From Minisyncoccota bacterium (GTDB taxonomy: Bacteria; Patescibacteria; Paceibacteria; UBA9973), in assembly GCA_028696935.1 (NCBI GenBank), contig JAQVGE010000011.1:1-12780 (forward strand): a DNA stretch of 12,780 bases. Direction: 5' to 3'. Below are positions 1 through 7,186 of this stretch, piece by piece. The notes below the pieces were generated by a model. It worked only from the letters and a program-made list of their open reading frames with translations, searched no databases and had not been told where the DNA came from. The first letter of the stretch is position 1, and every line of letters begins with the position of its first letter. The translations under genes were made by a program, and so were the position numbers.

Positions 1-609
1 AACCGAATTAACTGAAAACTGTTGAATTCTGACCCTTGTATCTCCTCCTGTCGTGTTACTAATGAGCTTTAATTCTGAAGGATAATTATTTCCTGAACAA
101 GAACCAAATGCTGGCAAAGTGTGTGAAACCAAAGTACATCCAGAAGTAGAAGAACAAGAAGCAGAAGGAATGTTTAAACAACTAACTGTATGGGAAGGGG
201 TATAAGCTGGGAAAATCCATTGTTGTTTCTTCCAACTAACTCCTCCAAGCCAACTTCCATTACAATCGTACTGAAACCAATCAGTGTAATTATCGACCCT
301 CCAACTTTCAAGATTTTTATCATCGTTATAACTATTACAGGTTATTACATTGAAATAAGTATCGTACTGAGTCGCATTAATCCAATTAAAAACTGACCCG
401 TTTTTAAGAATAGCGCCATGAGGGGTTATTTTTTTAGACGGAACAGAATAATTTCCAGTACAAATATTGATTGAAGCAGCTGAAGCTTTCTTAATAGTCA
501 ACTGGCTACTTGTTTTTAGTGTATCAAAATCTCCAAAACCAAAAAACATTAACAAAACAAAAATAAACCCAACAATTGGTTTTTTTATTTTTTTAAAAAA
601 TTTCATCAT
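1..609 (-). CDS. Secreted Cys-containing protein, partial (C-terminus beyond window)
   Basis: Reading the minus strand from the ATG at 609 gives 203 uninterrupted codons to the window edge, so the gene is cut at its C-terminal end. It begins MMKFFKKIKK, followed by a hydrophobic stretch at residues 11-26 (PIVGFIFVLLMFFGFG). This is a signal peptide or N-terminal anchor, and ASA at 42-44 is a possible late cleavage site. The exported part is rich in Asn, Ser, Thr, Trp and Tyr and has seven Cys (50, 91, 116, 144, 152, 158, 171), which suits a disulfide-bonded extracellular fold. I do not recognise a family. A good promoter (TTGTTA-16 bp-TATAAT) lies 50-80 nt upstream and there is no Shine-Dalgarno sequence. 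A second ATG directly follows (606). It is probably a surface or secreted protein of unknown function. The reading frame is strongly supported by length, signal peptide and promoter. Confidence 0.8.
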   Translation of the reverse strand, partial: MMKFFKKIKKPIVGFIFVLLMFFGFGDFDTLKTSSQLTIKKASAASINICTGNYSVPSKKITPHGAILKNGSVFNWINATQYDTYFNVITCNSYNDDKNLESWRVDNYTDWFQYDCNGSWLGGVSWKKQQWIFPAYTPSHTVSCLNIPSASCSSTSGCTLVSHTLPAFGSCSGNNYPSELKLISNTTGGDTRVRIQQFSVNSV

Positions 610-660
610 AATTTTATTAAAATTTTTGATTCCAAAAATATGACTAAAAGTAATGACTTT

Positions 661-688
661 ATTATATCACTCATGAAAATAATAACAA
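661..688 (-). promoter_or_regulatory. Promoter of the secreted protein gene ending at 1
   Basis: On the minus strand, -35 TTGTTA (683-688) and -10 TATAAT (661-666) are separated by 16 bp. The -35 box overlaps the outer end of the terminator stem of the preceding lipoprotein gene. Start of transcription is expected near 654. Confidence 0.65.
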
Positions 689-719
689 ATCGCTTCTTTT
701 TAACAAAGAAGCGATTTGT
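675..719 (-). terminator. Intrinsic terminator after the lipoprotein gene
   Basis: A perfect 15-bp inverted repeat (685-699 with 705-719) with a 5-nt loop. On the minus strand it is followed by the T-rich run TTATTATTTT. It lies about 100 nt past the lipoprotein stop codon. The interval 720-817 is AT-rich 3' untranslated sequence with nothing else visible. Confidence 0.8.
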
Positions 720-817
720 CTATAAAAATATCTTATTTTATAAAAAATAACAGCTACAATTTTGAAACAAGATAGTTTAAACCAATAGTCTTTAACTCAT
801 TAATTCCACGAGAAATT

Positions 818-1441
818 TTATTTAGGAATAGCTTTGTAGGTAGAACGAAAAATTGATTCTGTCACTAAATACTCTAGTATCATTTGTTTTTCGTTTAAAA
901 GAATAATTTTGTAATTAGATCCAACAATATTTAAGGTATTGTTGGTAACAAACCACTCATATCCTGGACCACCTCCAATTTTAACCCCGTCTTTATTATA
1001 ATTTATAATAAATTTTTCTGGACTAAATTCAGTAATCCAGTTTGAAGTACTATAATCAATCCAAGTGCTATCATCAACATACCTTTCTAAAGCAATCTCT
1101 TGCCATTTATAAGCAATTAAGGTTGATTCTGTTTTTGGTAAAACATTTACCTTAAATGTTTTTGAAGTAGACACACCGGCTTCATTAAAGGCCTCAATGG
1201 AAAAAATTGAACTTTCTACTAAAGAGACAGAAACTGTACCTTCTAAATTTTTGCTATTACAAAAATTAGTTTCTACATGATTAGCATAGAGTGTTTGCCA
1301 ATTTATGGTTAAAGTATCACCATAGAGCATATCGTTGGTAGGATAATAATCTACCATTAATACGGGGTCAGGAACTAACTCTTTTTCACAACTCACAATC
1401 ATGAAAAGAGCAAAAATTAAAAAAAACATTTTTCTTTTCAT
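818..1441 (-). CDS. Lipoprotein with Ig-like and lipocalin-like domains, Bacteroidetes style
   Basis: A 207-aa protein with a type II signal peptide: MKRK, hydrophobic residues 5-15, then a lipobox IVSC with the lipidated Cys at 18, followed by EKE. The SCEKE pattern is typical of Bacteroidetes lipoproteins. Residues about 25-102 look like an Ig-like/PKD-type beta domain (TINWQT, then GTVSVSL, then IEAFNEAG). Residues about 109-204 resemble the small lipocalin-like domains common in Bacteroidetes lipoproteins: W113 near the start, ITEFSPEKF, GYEWFVTNNTLNIVG, YKIILLNEKQMIL, and a final TYK. The ligand is unknown. The gene has its own promoter and terminator and is transcribed away from the surface-protein gene at 1622. 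Location is expected to be the outer leaflet of the cell membrane (or an outer envelope). Domain names rest on pattern memory, and transfer from Bacteroidetes is an inference. Confidence 0.85.
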   Translation of the reverse strand: MKRKMFFLIFALFMIVSCEKELVPDPVLMVDYYPTNDMLYGDTLTINWQTLYANHVETNFCNSKNLEGTVSVSLVESSIFSIEAFNEAGVSTSKTFKVNVLPKTESTLIAYKWQEIALERYVDDSTWIDYSTSNWITEFSPEKFIINYNKDGVKIGGGPGYEWFVTNNTLNIVGSNYKIILLNEKQMILEYLVTESIFRSTYKAIPK

Positions 1442-1479
1442 CTTTATTTTATTTTTTAAGGATTTTATACTTTATACTA

Positions 1480-1508
1480 AGTATGCAAGATATAATTATA
1501 TATGTCAA
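1480..1508 (-). promoter_or_regulatory. Promoter of the lipoprotein gene
   Basis: Consensus -35 TTGACA (1503-1508, minus strand), 17-bp spacer, -10 CATACT (1480-1485, four of six matches). It leaves a leader of about 30 nt without a Shine-Dalgarno sequence before the ATG at 1441. Confidence 0.5.
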
Positions 1509-1569
1509 TAATGAAGATGAATAGAGAGTAGAAAACTTTCTGAGAATATTCTTATTTATTCTAATAGTT

Positions 1570-1578
1570 TGATATAAT
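1570..1578 (+). promoter_or_regulatory. Extended -10 promoter of the surface-protein gene
   Basis: TGA followed by TATAAT (1573-1578) forms an extended -10 element. The -35 region is weak (TTCTTA at 1549-1554, spacing 18). A 10-bp palindrome AGAATATTCT (1543-1552) overlaps this -35 region and could be an operator. Predicted leader is about 35 nt, AT-rich, without a Shine-Dalgarno sequence. Confidence 0.5.
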
Positions 1579-1621
1579 ATTGTTGTTGTAGTTTTTTATT
1601 AAAAATAGCTAAAATTAAAAT

Positions 1622-2011
1622 ATGAAAAAATTTTTTATCTTTATTTTGTTTTTATTGTTTTATCTTTCTTCTAATTTAGTTTTTGCAAATATTTCAAACA
1701 CTCCTATAACGGATGAAGTTTTCATACCCTCGTCTGTTTCAATTGAAAATGCAAAAATCTTATCCCAAGAAGAGAACAATTTTAATATATCTTTCGAAAT
1801 TAAAAATGGAGAAGAAATTCAACCAGAAGTCTTTTATGGGGTTAGATTAGTAAAAGAAACTAGCTGGAATCAATTCTTGATTGATGAAAAAAACTTCGAT
1901 GAACCTCTAGTGTTAGAAAAAAATAGTTCAAATAAAATAAATATTCAATATACCGCACCTGCTAATTTAAATAAACGGCCTTCATTCTATCTACGTCTAC
2001 GCAAAAAATAA
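1622..2011 (+). CDS. N-terminal part of a frameshifted Ig-like surface protein
   Basis: 129 codons. Residues 1-22 are a clear signal peptide (MKKFF, then FILFLLFYLSS, with a VFA-N cleavage site near 22). The following 107 residues are beta-rich and Asn/Glu-rich and resemble an extracellular Ig/CARDB-like domain (NFNISFEIKNG, then GVRLVKETSWNQF, then NKINIQYTAPANL). The frame then stops at TAA (2009-2011). In the +1 frame, the sequence from 1971 is open without a stop, but also without any start codon until 2298, and it continues the same kind of domain (IYVYAKNNKG, then FLFNLHKI). I therefore read 1622-3506 as one gene of about 627 aa broken by a single-nucleotide indel. Alternatives are an assembly error or programmed or transcriptional slippage at the A6 run 2003-2008. 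No specific function is assigned. Confidence 0.75.
   Translation: MKKFFIFILFLLFYLSSNLVFANISNTPITDEVFIPSSVSIENAKILSQEENNFNISFEIKNGEEIQPEVFYGVRLVKETSWNQFLIDEKNFDEPLVLEKNSSNKINIQYTAPANLNKRPSFYLRLRKK
1971..2008 (+). other. Frameshift window in the surface-protein gene
   Basis: The two halves of the surface protein are open in frames differing by +1 and overlap only here. The upstream frame runs into TAA at 2009 and the downstream frame opens after TAA at 1968. Removing one base anywhere in this stretch fuses them into one continuous frame. The A6 homopolymer 2003-2008 is the most indel-prone site in the overlap. Removing one A would give KNNKG after LR. An indel near 1985-1990 would give YVYAKNNKG. 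Confidence 0.7.
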
Positions 2012-2297
2012 TAAAGGCTTTCTCTTTAATCTCCATAAAATAAATAGTGTCACGATTTCTAAATCTTCTGAAGATTTAGAAATTATAACTCAGTCATGTT
2101 ATGTTTCAGCTTCTTTAGATGAAACTGAGATAAAATATCCCCTAGTCCAAAATATTGATATTGATAAAAACGAAGACTTAACAATACACTGTTCTGTTTT
2201 TAATAGAACTAAAGATACTCTAATAGTAAATCCGCACTTTGAAACGAGACTCCAAGGATCTTTTGATAAACTAACTGAAACAACTGAGGGAGATTCT

Positions 2298-3506
2298 ATG
2301 GAAATAAACTTAGCTCCAGAAGAAATTAAAATCGTTTCTATTGCTCTCCCTAAGGCCTTAAAAGCACAAGCATACAATATTGAGCTAAGTTTGAAAAATA
2401 ATAATATTTCATCAAACAAAGCTATAATTAAATACACAATCGCTGGTCCAAGTGCCACAATCATGAATTTGTCTGTAAATGAAAACTCTTTTAAAAAAGG
2501 TAGCGATATCATTGCTACTCTAACATGGTTCAATAATTCTTCTTTAGAAAATAAGAGAATAGAAATTGACAATAAAAACGAGAATCTGACTTATTCTCTA
2601 TCTATTTTAAACGATGAAGGTAAAAGTTGTACTGACGAAAAAATAGGAGCACTATCAAATGAAAATTCTAAGGTAGATATTGGTTTTACAATTGAATCCG
2701 ATTGTAAAAACCCTAAAATGATAGCTAATATAATAAGTGGAAGTGGTGAAACACTAGATACTCAAGAAATTAATATCATTACAGAAAATAAATCTATTGA
2801 TAAAAATATCTTATACATAATCTTATTAATATTAATACTTATTCTTATACTATATTATCTGCATAGCAAAAAGAAGAAAGATTCTAATTCAGAAATAGCT
2901 ATTTTAATATTAGGTATAATAATTTCATCCAGTTTATTATTTAATACTGCTATTGCTACCCCCTCAGTAACAGTTACTAAAGATAGTACAACTGCTATAC
3001 CTTATAACTCAACAGATATTGTAAGGTGGACATCAACAAATGCTACAACTTGTGCTTCTTGTGTAGATAGTAATGGTAATAATTGTCCTAATTTTGTACA
3101 AGGTAAACAAGGACAATTTACAACAAATAAACTTACATCAGATACTACCTTTACAATTACATGTACTGATGACAATAGAGTCACTCCGTATGTAAGTTAT
3201 AATTTTTACTTGCCAGGACATGTTAATGGAATAGAATATGGGGTTGATTTAGACTATGAAGCAGCAAAAGATGAGTATTTTAATATAGCCTGGACAATAG
3301 AAGGTTCTGGACTTCCTACCTTAGCTAGTCAAAGACAAATAACTGTTAAAACTGGGGAAACACACGCAGATCCTTGGTATGAGTTTATTCAAGCTGGGAC
3401 TCAGACTAATAGTGATAGTAAATATAGTGTGACCGAATATTGTGTTGAAGCAATGGGTAGTAGTTCTGAAAATGTATCGGTTAATCCTAGTTTTAGATGT
3501 AATTAA
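2298..3506 (+). CDS. C-terminal part of the Ig-like surface protein, two membrane segments
   Basis: 402 codons from the first ATG in this frame. The frame is open back to 1971, so the true N-terminus is probably the signal peptide at 1622. Residues 1-165 are Asn/Ser-rich beta domains without Cys except 111 and 136. Then come a transmembrane segment (170-188, ILYIILLILI...), a short basic loop (KKKK at 191-194), and a second hydrophobic segment (about 199-216). The second segment ends in AIA-TP like a signal-peptide cleavage site. Residues 221-402 form another exported region: an Ig-like module with WTSTNAT at 244-250, CASC at 252-255 and TFTITCTD, and a last domain with Cys 382 and 401. The second segment and following domain look like a complete secreted protein fused in frame to a membrane protein. 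It is likely anchored at the cell surface with both large parts outside. Function is unknown. A strong terminator follows. Confidence 0.8.
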   Translation: MEINLAPEEIKIVSIALPKALKAQAYNIELSLKNNNISSNKAIIKYTIAGPSATIMNLSVNENSFKKGSDIIATLTWFNNSSLENKRIEIDNKNENLTYSLSILNDEGKSCTDEKIGALSNENSKVDIGFTIESDCKNPKMIANIISGSGETLDTQEINIITENKSIDKNILYIILLILILILILYYLHSKKKKDSNSEIAILILGIIISSSLLFNTAIATPSVTVTKDSTTAIPYNSTDIVRWTSTNATTCASCVDSNGNNCPNFVQGKQGQFTTNKLTSDTTFTITCTDDNRVTPYVSYNFYLPGHVNGIEYGVDLDYEAAKDEYFNIAWTIEGSGLPTLASQRQITVKTGETHADPWYEFIQAGTQTNSDSKYSVTEYCVEAMGSSSENVSVNPSFRCN

Positions 3507-3512
3507 CCATAG

Positions 3513-3563
3513 ATAGTCAAATATAAAAACCCCGTTTAAAACGGGGTTTTTATATTTGACTAT
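3513..3563 (+). terminator. 51-nt perfect palindrome, bidirectional terminator
   Basis: The 25-nt arms 3513-3537 and 3539-3563 are exact reverse complements around one base. The core is AACCCCG/CGGGGTT-like with A and T runs on both sides, so it can terminate in either direction. It begins 6 nt after the surface-protein stop. Confidence 0.85.
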
Positions 3564-3584
3564 AAGCCTTTTATATAGTAAGAT
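3556..3584 (+). promoter_or_regulatory. Promoter of nusA
   Basis: -35 TTGACT (3556-3561), 17-bp spacer, -10 TAAGAT (3579-3584). The -35 is inside the 3' arm of the preceding terminator. The same -10 hexamer and spacing occur at the tig promoter. Start is expected near 3591, just before the leader hairpin. Confidence 0.5.
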
Positions 3585-3596
3585 ATATTTATTAGT

Positions 3597-3627
3597 AAGT
3601 CCGTTCTCGAACCGGACTTTTATTTTT
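3597..3627 (+). terminator. Hairpin plus T-run in the nusA leader, attenuator candidate
   Basis: AAGTCC and GTTC pair with GAAC and GGACTT (one bulged C), followed by TTTTATTTTT. It sits between the predicted transcription start and the nusA ATG at 3650, so readthrough would be needed for nusA expression. NusA itself modulates pausing and termination, which makes autoregulation plausible but unproven. It could instead be a second terminator for readthrough from upstream. Confidence 0.5.
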
Positions 3628-3649
3628 AAAAATTTAATAAAAATTTAAT

Positions 3650-4834
3650 ATGTTAGACTTAAAAACAATGAAATCCGCTCTCGAGCAACTCGAAGAAGAG
3701 CGAAAAATACCTCGAGAAAAAATTATTGAGGCAATAGAACAAGCTATTGCTGCTGCTTATAAAAAAGATTACGGTAAAAAGGGCCAAATAGTTAGGGCAA
3801 AACTTGACTTTGAAACTGGAGAAGTAGAATTTTTCCAGGTTAAAATTGTCGTTGACGAATCTTTGGTCCGTATCGTTAAAGAAGAAGAGGAAGATGAAGA
3901 CATTGAAATTGCAGAAGATGATGAAAGAATCCGATATAACGAGGAACATCACATCTTGCTTGAAGATGCAAAAAAAATCAAAAGGGATGCAAAGATTGAG
4001 GAAGAAATTATTTTCCCTCTTGAAAGCAAAGAGGATTACGGCCGAATCGCTGCTCAAACCGCCAAACAAGTAATTATTCAAAAAATTCGTGAAGCTGAAA
4101 GAGAAATAATTATCGATGAATACGGTAGTAAAGAAGGAGAAATTATAAATGGAACAATCCAGAAAGTTGAACGAGGTATCGTTTATATTGATTTCAATAG
4201 AGCTACTGGAATAATTCTACCAGAAGAACAAATCCCTGGTGAATTTTACAAAAGAGGTGATCACATTAGGGCTTATCTTTACTCTGTTGAAGAAACACCA
4301 CGTGGAGTAAACCTTAAACTCTCAAGAACTCATCCTCAATTAATAGAAGGGTTGTTTGCTATGGAAGCTCCAGAAATTGCTTCTGGAGTAGTAGAAATAA
4401 AGGCTATTGCCAGAGAAGCGGGTTCTCGGTCCAAGATTGCTGTTTACTCAAATGATGAACATATCGACCCTGTTGGTTCATGTGTTGGACAAAGAGGAGT
4501 TAGGGTTTCAACTGTAATGAGTGAATTAAATGGTGAAAAAATAGATATTATTCCTTGGTCTCCTGATCCAGCTAGTTATATTGCAAGTGCAATTTCACCA
4601 GCCAATGTTTTAAATATTGAGGTTTTTGAAAACGAACATCGAGCCTCTGTTGAAGTTTCAAGTGACCAACTCTCTTTAGCTATTGGAAAAGGTGGTCAAA
4701 ACGTCCGATTAGCAGCAAAACTTACAGGTTGGAGAATTGACATCAAAAGTGTTACACCAACAGGAGAAGTCCTAGAAGAAACAATGGACGACGACATTCT
4801 AGACGACGGAATTGTTGATGATGGAACAGAATAA
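3650..4834 (+). CDS. nusA: Transcription elongation/termination factor NusA
   Basis: NusA binds RNA polymerase and nascent RNA and modulates pausing, intrinsic termination and antitermination. Domains in order: N-terminal polymerase-binding domain (about 1-155), S1 domain (about 160-228, with GTIQKVERGIVYID), KH1 (about 230-310, GSCVGQRGVR at 277-285) and KH2 (about 318-375, IGKGGQNVRLAA at 345-356). A very acidic stretch lies at 78-100 inside the N-terminal domain and an acidic Asp-rich tail at 379-394. There are no E. coli-type C-terminal acidic repeat domains. At 394 aa it matches the compact NusA usual in most bacteria. The start is fixed by the conserved MLDLKTMKSAL beginning. Unusually, nusA is not in a rimP-nusA-infB operon here but is a single-gene unit with its own promoter and terminator. 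Confidence 0.97.
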   Translation: MLDLKTMKSALEQLEEERKIPREKIIEAIEQAIAAAYKKDYGKKGQIVRAKLDFETGEVEFFQVKIVVDESLVRIVKEEEEDEDIEIAEDDERIRYNEEHHILLEDAKKIKRDAKIEEEIIFPLESKEDYGRIAAQTAKQVIIQKIREAEREIIIDEYGSKEGEIINGTIQKVERGIVYIDFNRATGIILPEEQIPGEFYKRGDHIRAYLYSVEETPRGVNLKLSRTHPQLIEGLFAMEAPEIASGVVEIKAIAREAGSRSKIAVYSNDEHIDPVGSCVGQRGVRVSTVMSELNGEKIDIIPWSPDPASYIASAISPANVLNIEVFENEHRASVEVSSDQLSLAIGKGGQNVRLAAKLTGWRIDIKSVTPTGEVLEETMDDDILDDGIVDDGTE

Positions 4835-4852
4835 TAGTAAATCTTTCTAAAT

Positions 4853-4884
4853 AAAAAACTCCTTAATTTAAGGGGTTTTTTATT
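4853..4884 (+). terminator. Intrinsic terminator of nusA
   Basis: AAAAACTCCTTA (4854-4865) pairs with TAAGGGGTTTTT (from 4869) with a 3-nt loop and one G-T pair, running into a T tract. It lies about 20 nt after the stop. Confidence 0.85.
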
Positions 4885-4926
4885 TAAATATAAAAGGTTA
4901 GATTATAATCATAATAAAAATTTAGG

Positions 4927-4955
4927 TTGAAAAATCACAAATAATAGGCTATAAT
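4927..4955 (+). promoter_or_regulatory. Promoter of hppA
   Basis: -35 TTGAAA (4927-4932), 17-bp spacer, consensus -10 TATAAT (4950-4955). The leader contains a palindrome TTTCTATT-A-AATAGAAA (4983-4999) ending 9 nt before the ATG, which could fold over the ribosome landing site. Confidence 0.75.
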
Positions 4956-5008
4956 CTGTGAATTATTATTTATAAATAAATCTTTCTATTAAATAGAAAC
5001 CAATTATT

Positions 5009-6988
5009 ATGGATCCATTTTTAATTTTTTCAATCGTTTCTTCGTTAATAGCGATTGTTTTCGGTTTAATCTTAGTTAAAATCATCAAGAAAAAGAATTC
5101 GGGTAATGAAAAAATGAAAGAAATTGCCAAAGCTATCCAAGAAGGGGCTCAGGCTTTCTTGAGACGAGAATATGTCTACCTGTCTGTTTTTGTTGTGATT
5201 GTTGCAATCGCCTTATTTATATTAATTAATTCCTTAACTGCTGTTAGTTTTGTGGTTGGTGCAATCTTCTCGGCAATTGCCGGTTATGTTGGGATGAGAG
5301 TTGCTACGATGGCAAATTCGAGAACAGCAGAAGCTGCTCGCACAGGAATTAACCCAGCCCTAAAAATAGCCTTTTCTAGTGGAACAATCATGGGAATGAT
5401 GGTTGCTGGACTTGGTCTTTTAGGTTTAAGTATTTTATATTTATTAATTCGCGACCCAGGCGTAATTAACGGTTACGCTCTTGGGGCTAGTATGATAGCC
5501 CTCTTTGCTCGTGTTGGTGGAGGTATTTATACCAAAGCTGCTGATGTCGGCTCTGATTTAGTTGGGAAGGTAGAAGCTGGTATTCCAGAAGACGACCCTC
5601 GTAATGCTGGAGTTATTGCTGATAATGTCGGAGACAATGTTGGAGATGTGGCAGGAATGGGCGCAGATCTTTTTGAATCTTATGTTGGTTCAATGATTGC
5701 CGCTATGACCTTGGGAGTAGTTTTGTTTGGAATAGAAAGTGCTATCTTACCATTACTCATTTCTTCTGTTGGTATTTTAGCTTCTATCTTTGCCTTCTTC
5801 TTTGTTCGAGCTCGCGAAGGTTCTCGACTAGGAGCAGTCCTAGAAAGAGGTATTTGGATTAGTGCTTTAGTTGTTATTATTGCATCATACTTTATCGTTA
5901 AATATTTTGTAGGACAAGGTATGTTTGAAAACTTCGGACCATTTTATTCTATCTTGGCTGGACTTATTGCTGGAGTTTTGATTGGTAAAATTACAGAATA
6001 TTATACATCTGACCACTATGCCCCTGTTAAAAAAATTGCTAAAGCCTCTGAAACAGGACCTGCAACAAACATCATCAGCGGACTTGCTGTTGGTATGGAA
6101 AGTACAATTTTACCTATTATTGTAGTAATTGGAACAATCTTAGCTTCTTATCATTTTGCTGGAATATATGGTATCGCAATTGCAGCAGTTGGAATGCTCT
6201 CAACAGTTGGAATGACTGTGGCTGTTGATGCTTATGGGCCTGTTGCCGATAATGCTGGTGGTATCGCTGAAATGGCTCATCTTGAACCAGGTGTTAGAAA
6301 AGTCACAGATCAATTAGATTCACTAGGAAACACCACTGCGGCAATCGGTAAAGGTTTCGCTATTGGTTCTGCAGCTCTTACTTCACTAGCCCTCTTTACT
6401 GCCTACTCTCAAGTCGCAGGCTTAAGTGTTATTGATATTGCTAACCCCAAAGTTGTCGCTGGTTTGTTTATCGGAGGAATACTTGTTTACTTCTTTACCG
6501 CACGCACAATGGAAGCTGTTGGAAGGGCGGCGGGATCATTGATTGAAGAAATTAGAAGACAATTTAGAGAAATTCCTGGAATAATGGATGGTTCTGGAAA
6601 GCCAGAATATGCTAAATGTGTTGATATCAGTACTAAAGCGGCTTTAAAAGAAATGGTTTTACCTGGAGTTGTTGCCGTTCTTGCTCCTCTTGCTGTAGGA
6701 CTTACTCCTTTCTTAGGTAAAGAAGCTCTTGGAGGACTACTAGCCGGGGCCTTAATTGTTGGAGTCTTACAAGCAATCAATATGGCCAACGCCGGTGGTG
6801 CTTGGGATAATGCTAAAAAATATATTGAAGCTGGTAACCTAGGAGGAAAAGGCAGCGAACCACACAAAGCTGCTGTTGTTGGAGATACCGTTGGTGATCC
6901 TTTCAAGGATACATCTGGACCTTCAATAAACATCTTAATTAAATTAATGACTATTGTTTCTTTAGTCTTCGTTTCTATCTTCTTCTAA
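5009..6988 (+). CDS. hppA: Membrane-bound K+-dependent ion-pumping pyrophosphatase
   Basis: This enzyme hydrolyses cytoplasmic pyrophosphate and uses the energy to pump H+ or Na+ across the membrane. The 659-aa length and about 16 hydrophobic segments fit the family. Signature residues are visible: [21 protein letters not shown] at 179-199 (pyrophosphate/Mg binding), [20 protein letters not shown] at 205-224, [14 protein letters not shown] at 591-604, and [14 protein letters not shown] at 625-638. The diagnostic stretch [10 protein letters not shown] (440-449) has Ala444 and Gly447 where K+-independent enzymes carry Lys and Thr. This marks the K+-dependent class. The pumped ion (H+, Na+ or both) cannot be settled by eye. 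In a cell with limited metabolism it would recover energy from biosynthetic pyrophosphate. The gene is a single-gene unit with a strong promoter and terminator. Confidence 0.97.
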   Translation: MDPFLIFSIVSSLIAIVFGLILVKIIKKKNSGNEKMKEIAKAIQEGAQAFLRREYVYLSVFVVIVAIALFILINSLTAVSFVVGAIFSAIAGYVGMRVATMANSRTAEAARTGINPALKIAFSSGTIMGMMVAGLGLLGLSILYLLIRDPGVINGYALGASMIALFARVGGGIYTKAADVGSDLVGKVEAGIPEDDPRNAGVIADNVGDNVGDVAGMGADLFESYVGSMIAAMTLGVVLFGIESAILPLLISSVGILASIFAFFFVRAREGSRLGAVLERGIWISALVVIIASYFIVKYFVGQGMFENFGPFYSILAGLIAGVLIGKITEYYTSDHYAPVKKIAKASETGPATNIISGLAVGMESTILPIIVVIGTILASYHFAGIYGIAIAAVGMLSTVGMTVAVDAYGPVADNAGGIAEMAHLEPGVRKVTDQLDSLGNTTAAIGKGFAIGSAALTSLALFTAYSQVAGLSVIDIANPKVVAGLFIGGILVYFFTARTMEAVGRAAGSLIEEIRRQFREIPGIMDGSGKPEYAKCVDISTKAALKEMVLPGVVAVLAPLAVGLTPFLGKEALGGLLAGALIVGVLQAINMANAGGAWDNAKKYIEAGNLGGKGSEPHKAAVVGDTVGDPFKDTSGPSINILIKLMTIVSLVFVSIFF

Positions 6989-7000
6989 AAAGAAGTTCTC

Positions 7001-7046
7001 ACAAAACCCCTGCAGTTGTTTTAAAGCACTGTAGGGGTTTTGTTTT
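7001..7046 (+). terminator. Intrinsic terminator of hppA
   Basis: A 15-bp stem, ACAAAACCCCTGCAG (7001-7015) with CTGTAGGGGTTTTGT (7029-7043), with one G-T pair and a 13-nt loop, followed by TTT. Its T tail overlaps the first bases of the tig -35 box. Confidence 0.85.
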
Positions 7047-7073
7047 GACAAAAATAACTTATCCATATAAGAT
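7045..7073 (+). promoter_or_regulatory. Promoter of tig
   Basis: Consensus -35 TTGACA (7045-7050), 17-bp spacer, -10 TAAGAT (7068-7073). Predicted leader is about 105 nt, AT-rich, with a small hairpin TCTTATT/AATAAGA around 7153-7168 and no Shine-Dalgarno sequence. Confidence 0.6.
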
Positions 7074-7186
7074 GGGAGCATCATAATAAATCCTATTAAT
7101 CAGAATTTATTTTATTTAACATTAAAATTATAAATTAATTAGATAAGTTTTATCTTATTAAAATAAGACAAACTATCTCATATAAA

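Noticed and set aside
190..396. Plus-strand open frame of 68 codons
   Set aside because: It lies antisense inside the long minus-strand frame 1-609, which has a signal peptide and a promoter; the plus frame has neither.
2099..2572. Minus-strand open frame of 157 codons
   Set aside because: It is antisense to the surface-protein gene, whose frame is continuous through this stretch, and has no promoter or recognisable domain.
3659..4081. Minus-strand open frame of 140 codons inside nusA
   Set aside because: A Phe-rich mirror of the acidic/Lys-rich nusA N-terminal coding sequence; no start signals.
6487..6933. Minus-strand open frame inside hppA
   Set aside because: Antisense shadow of a highly conserved coding region; composition is only the complement of hppA codons.
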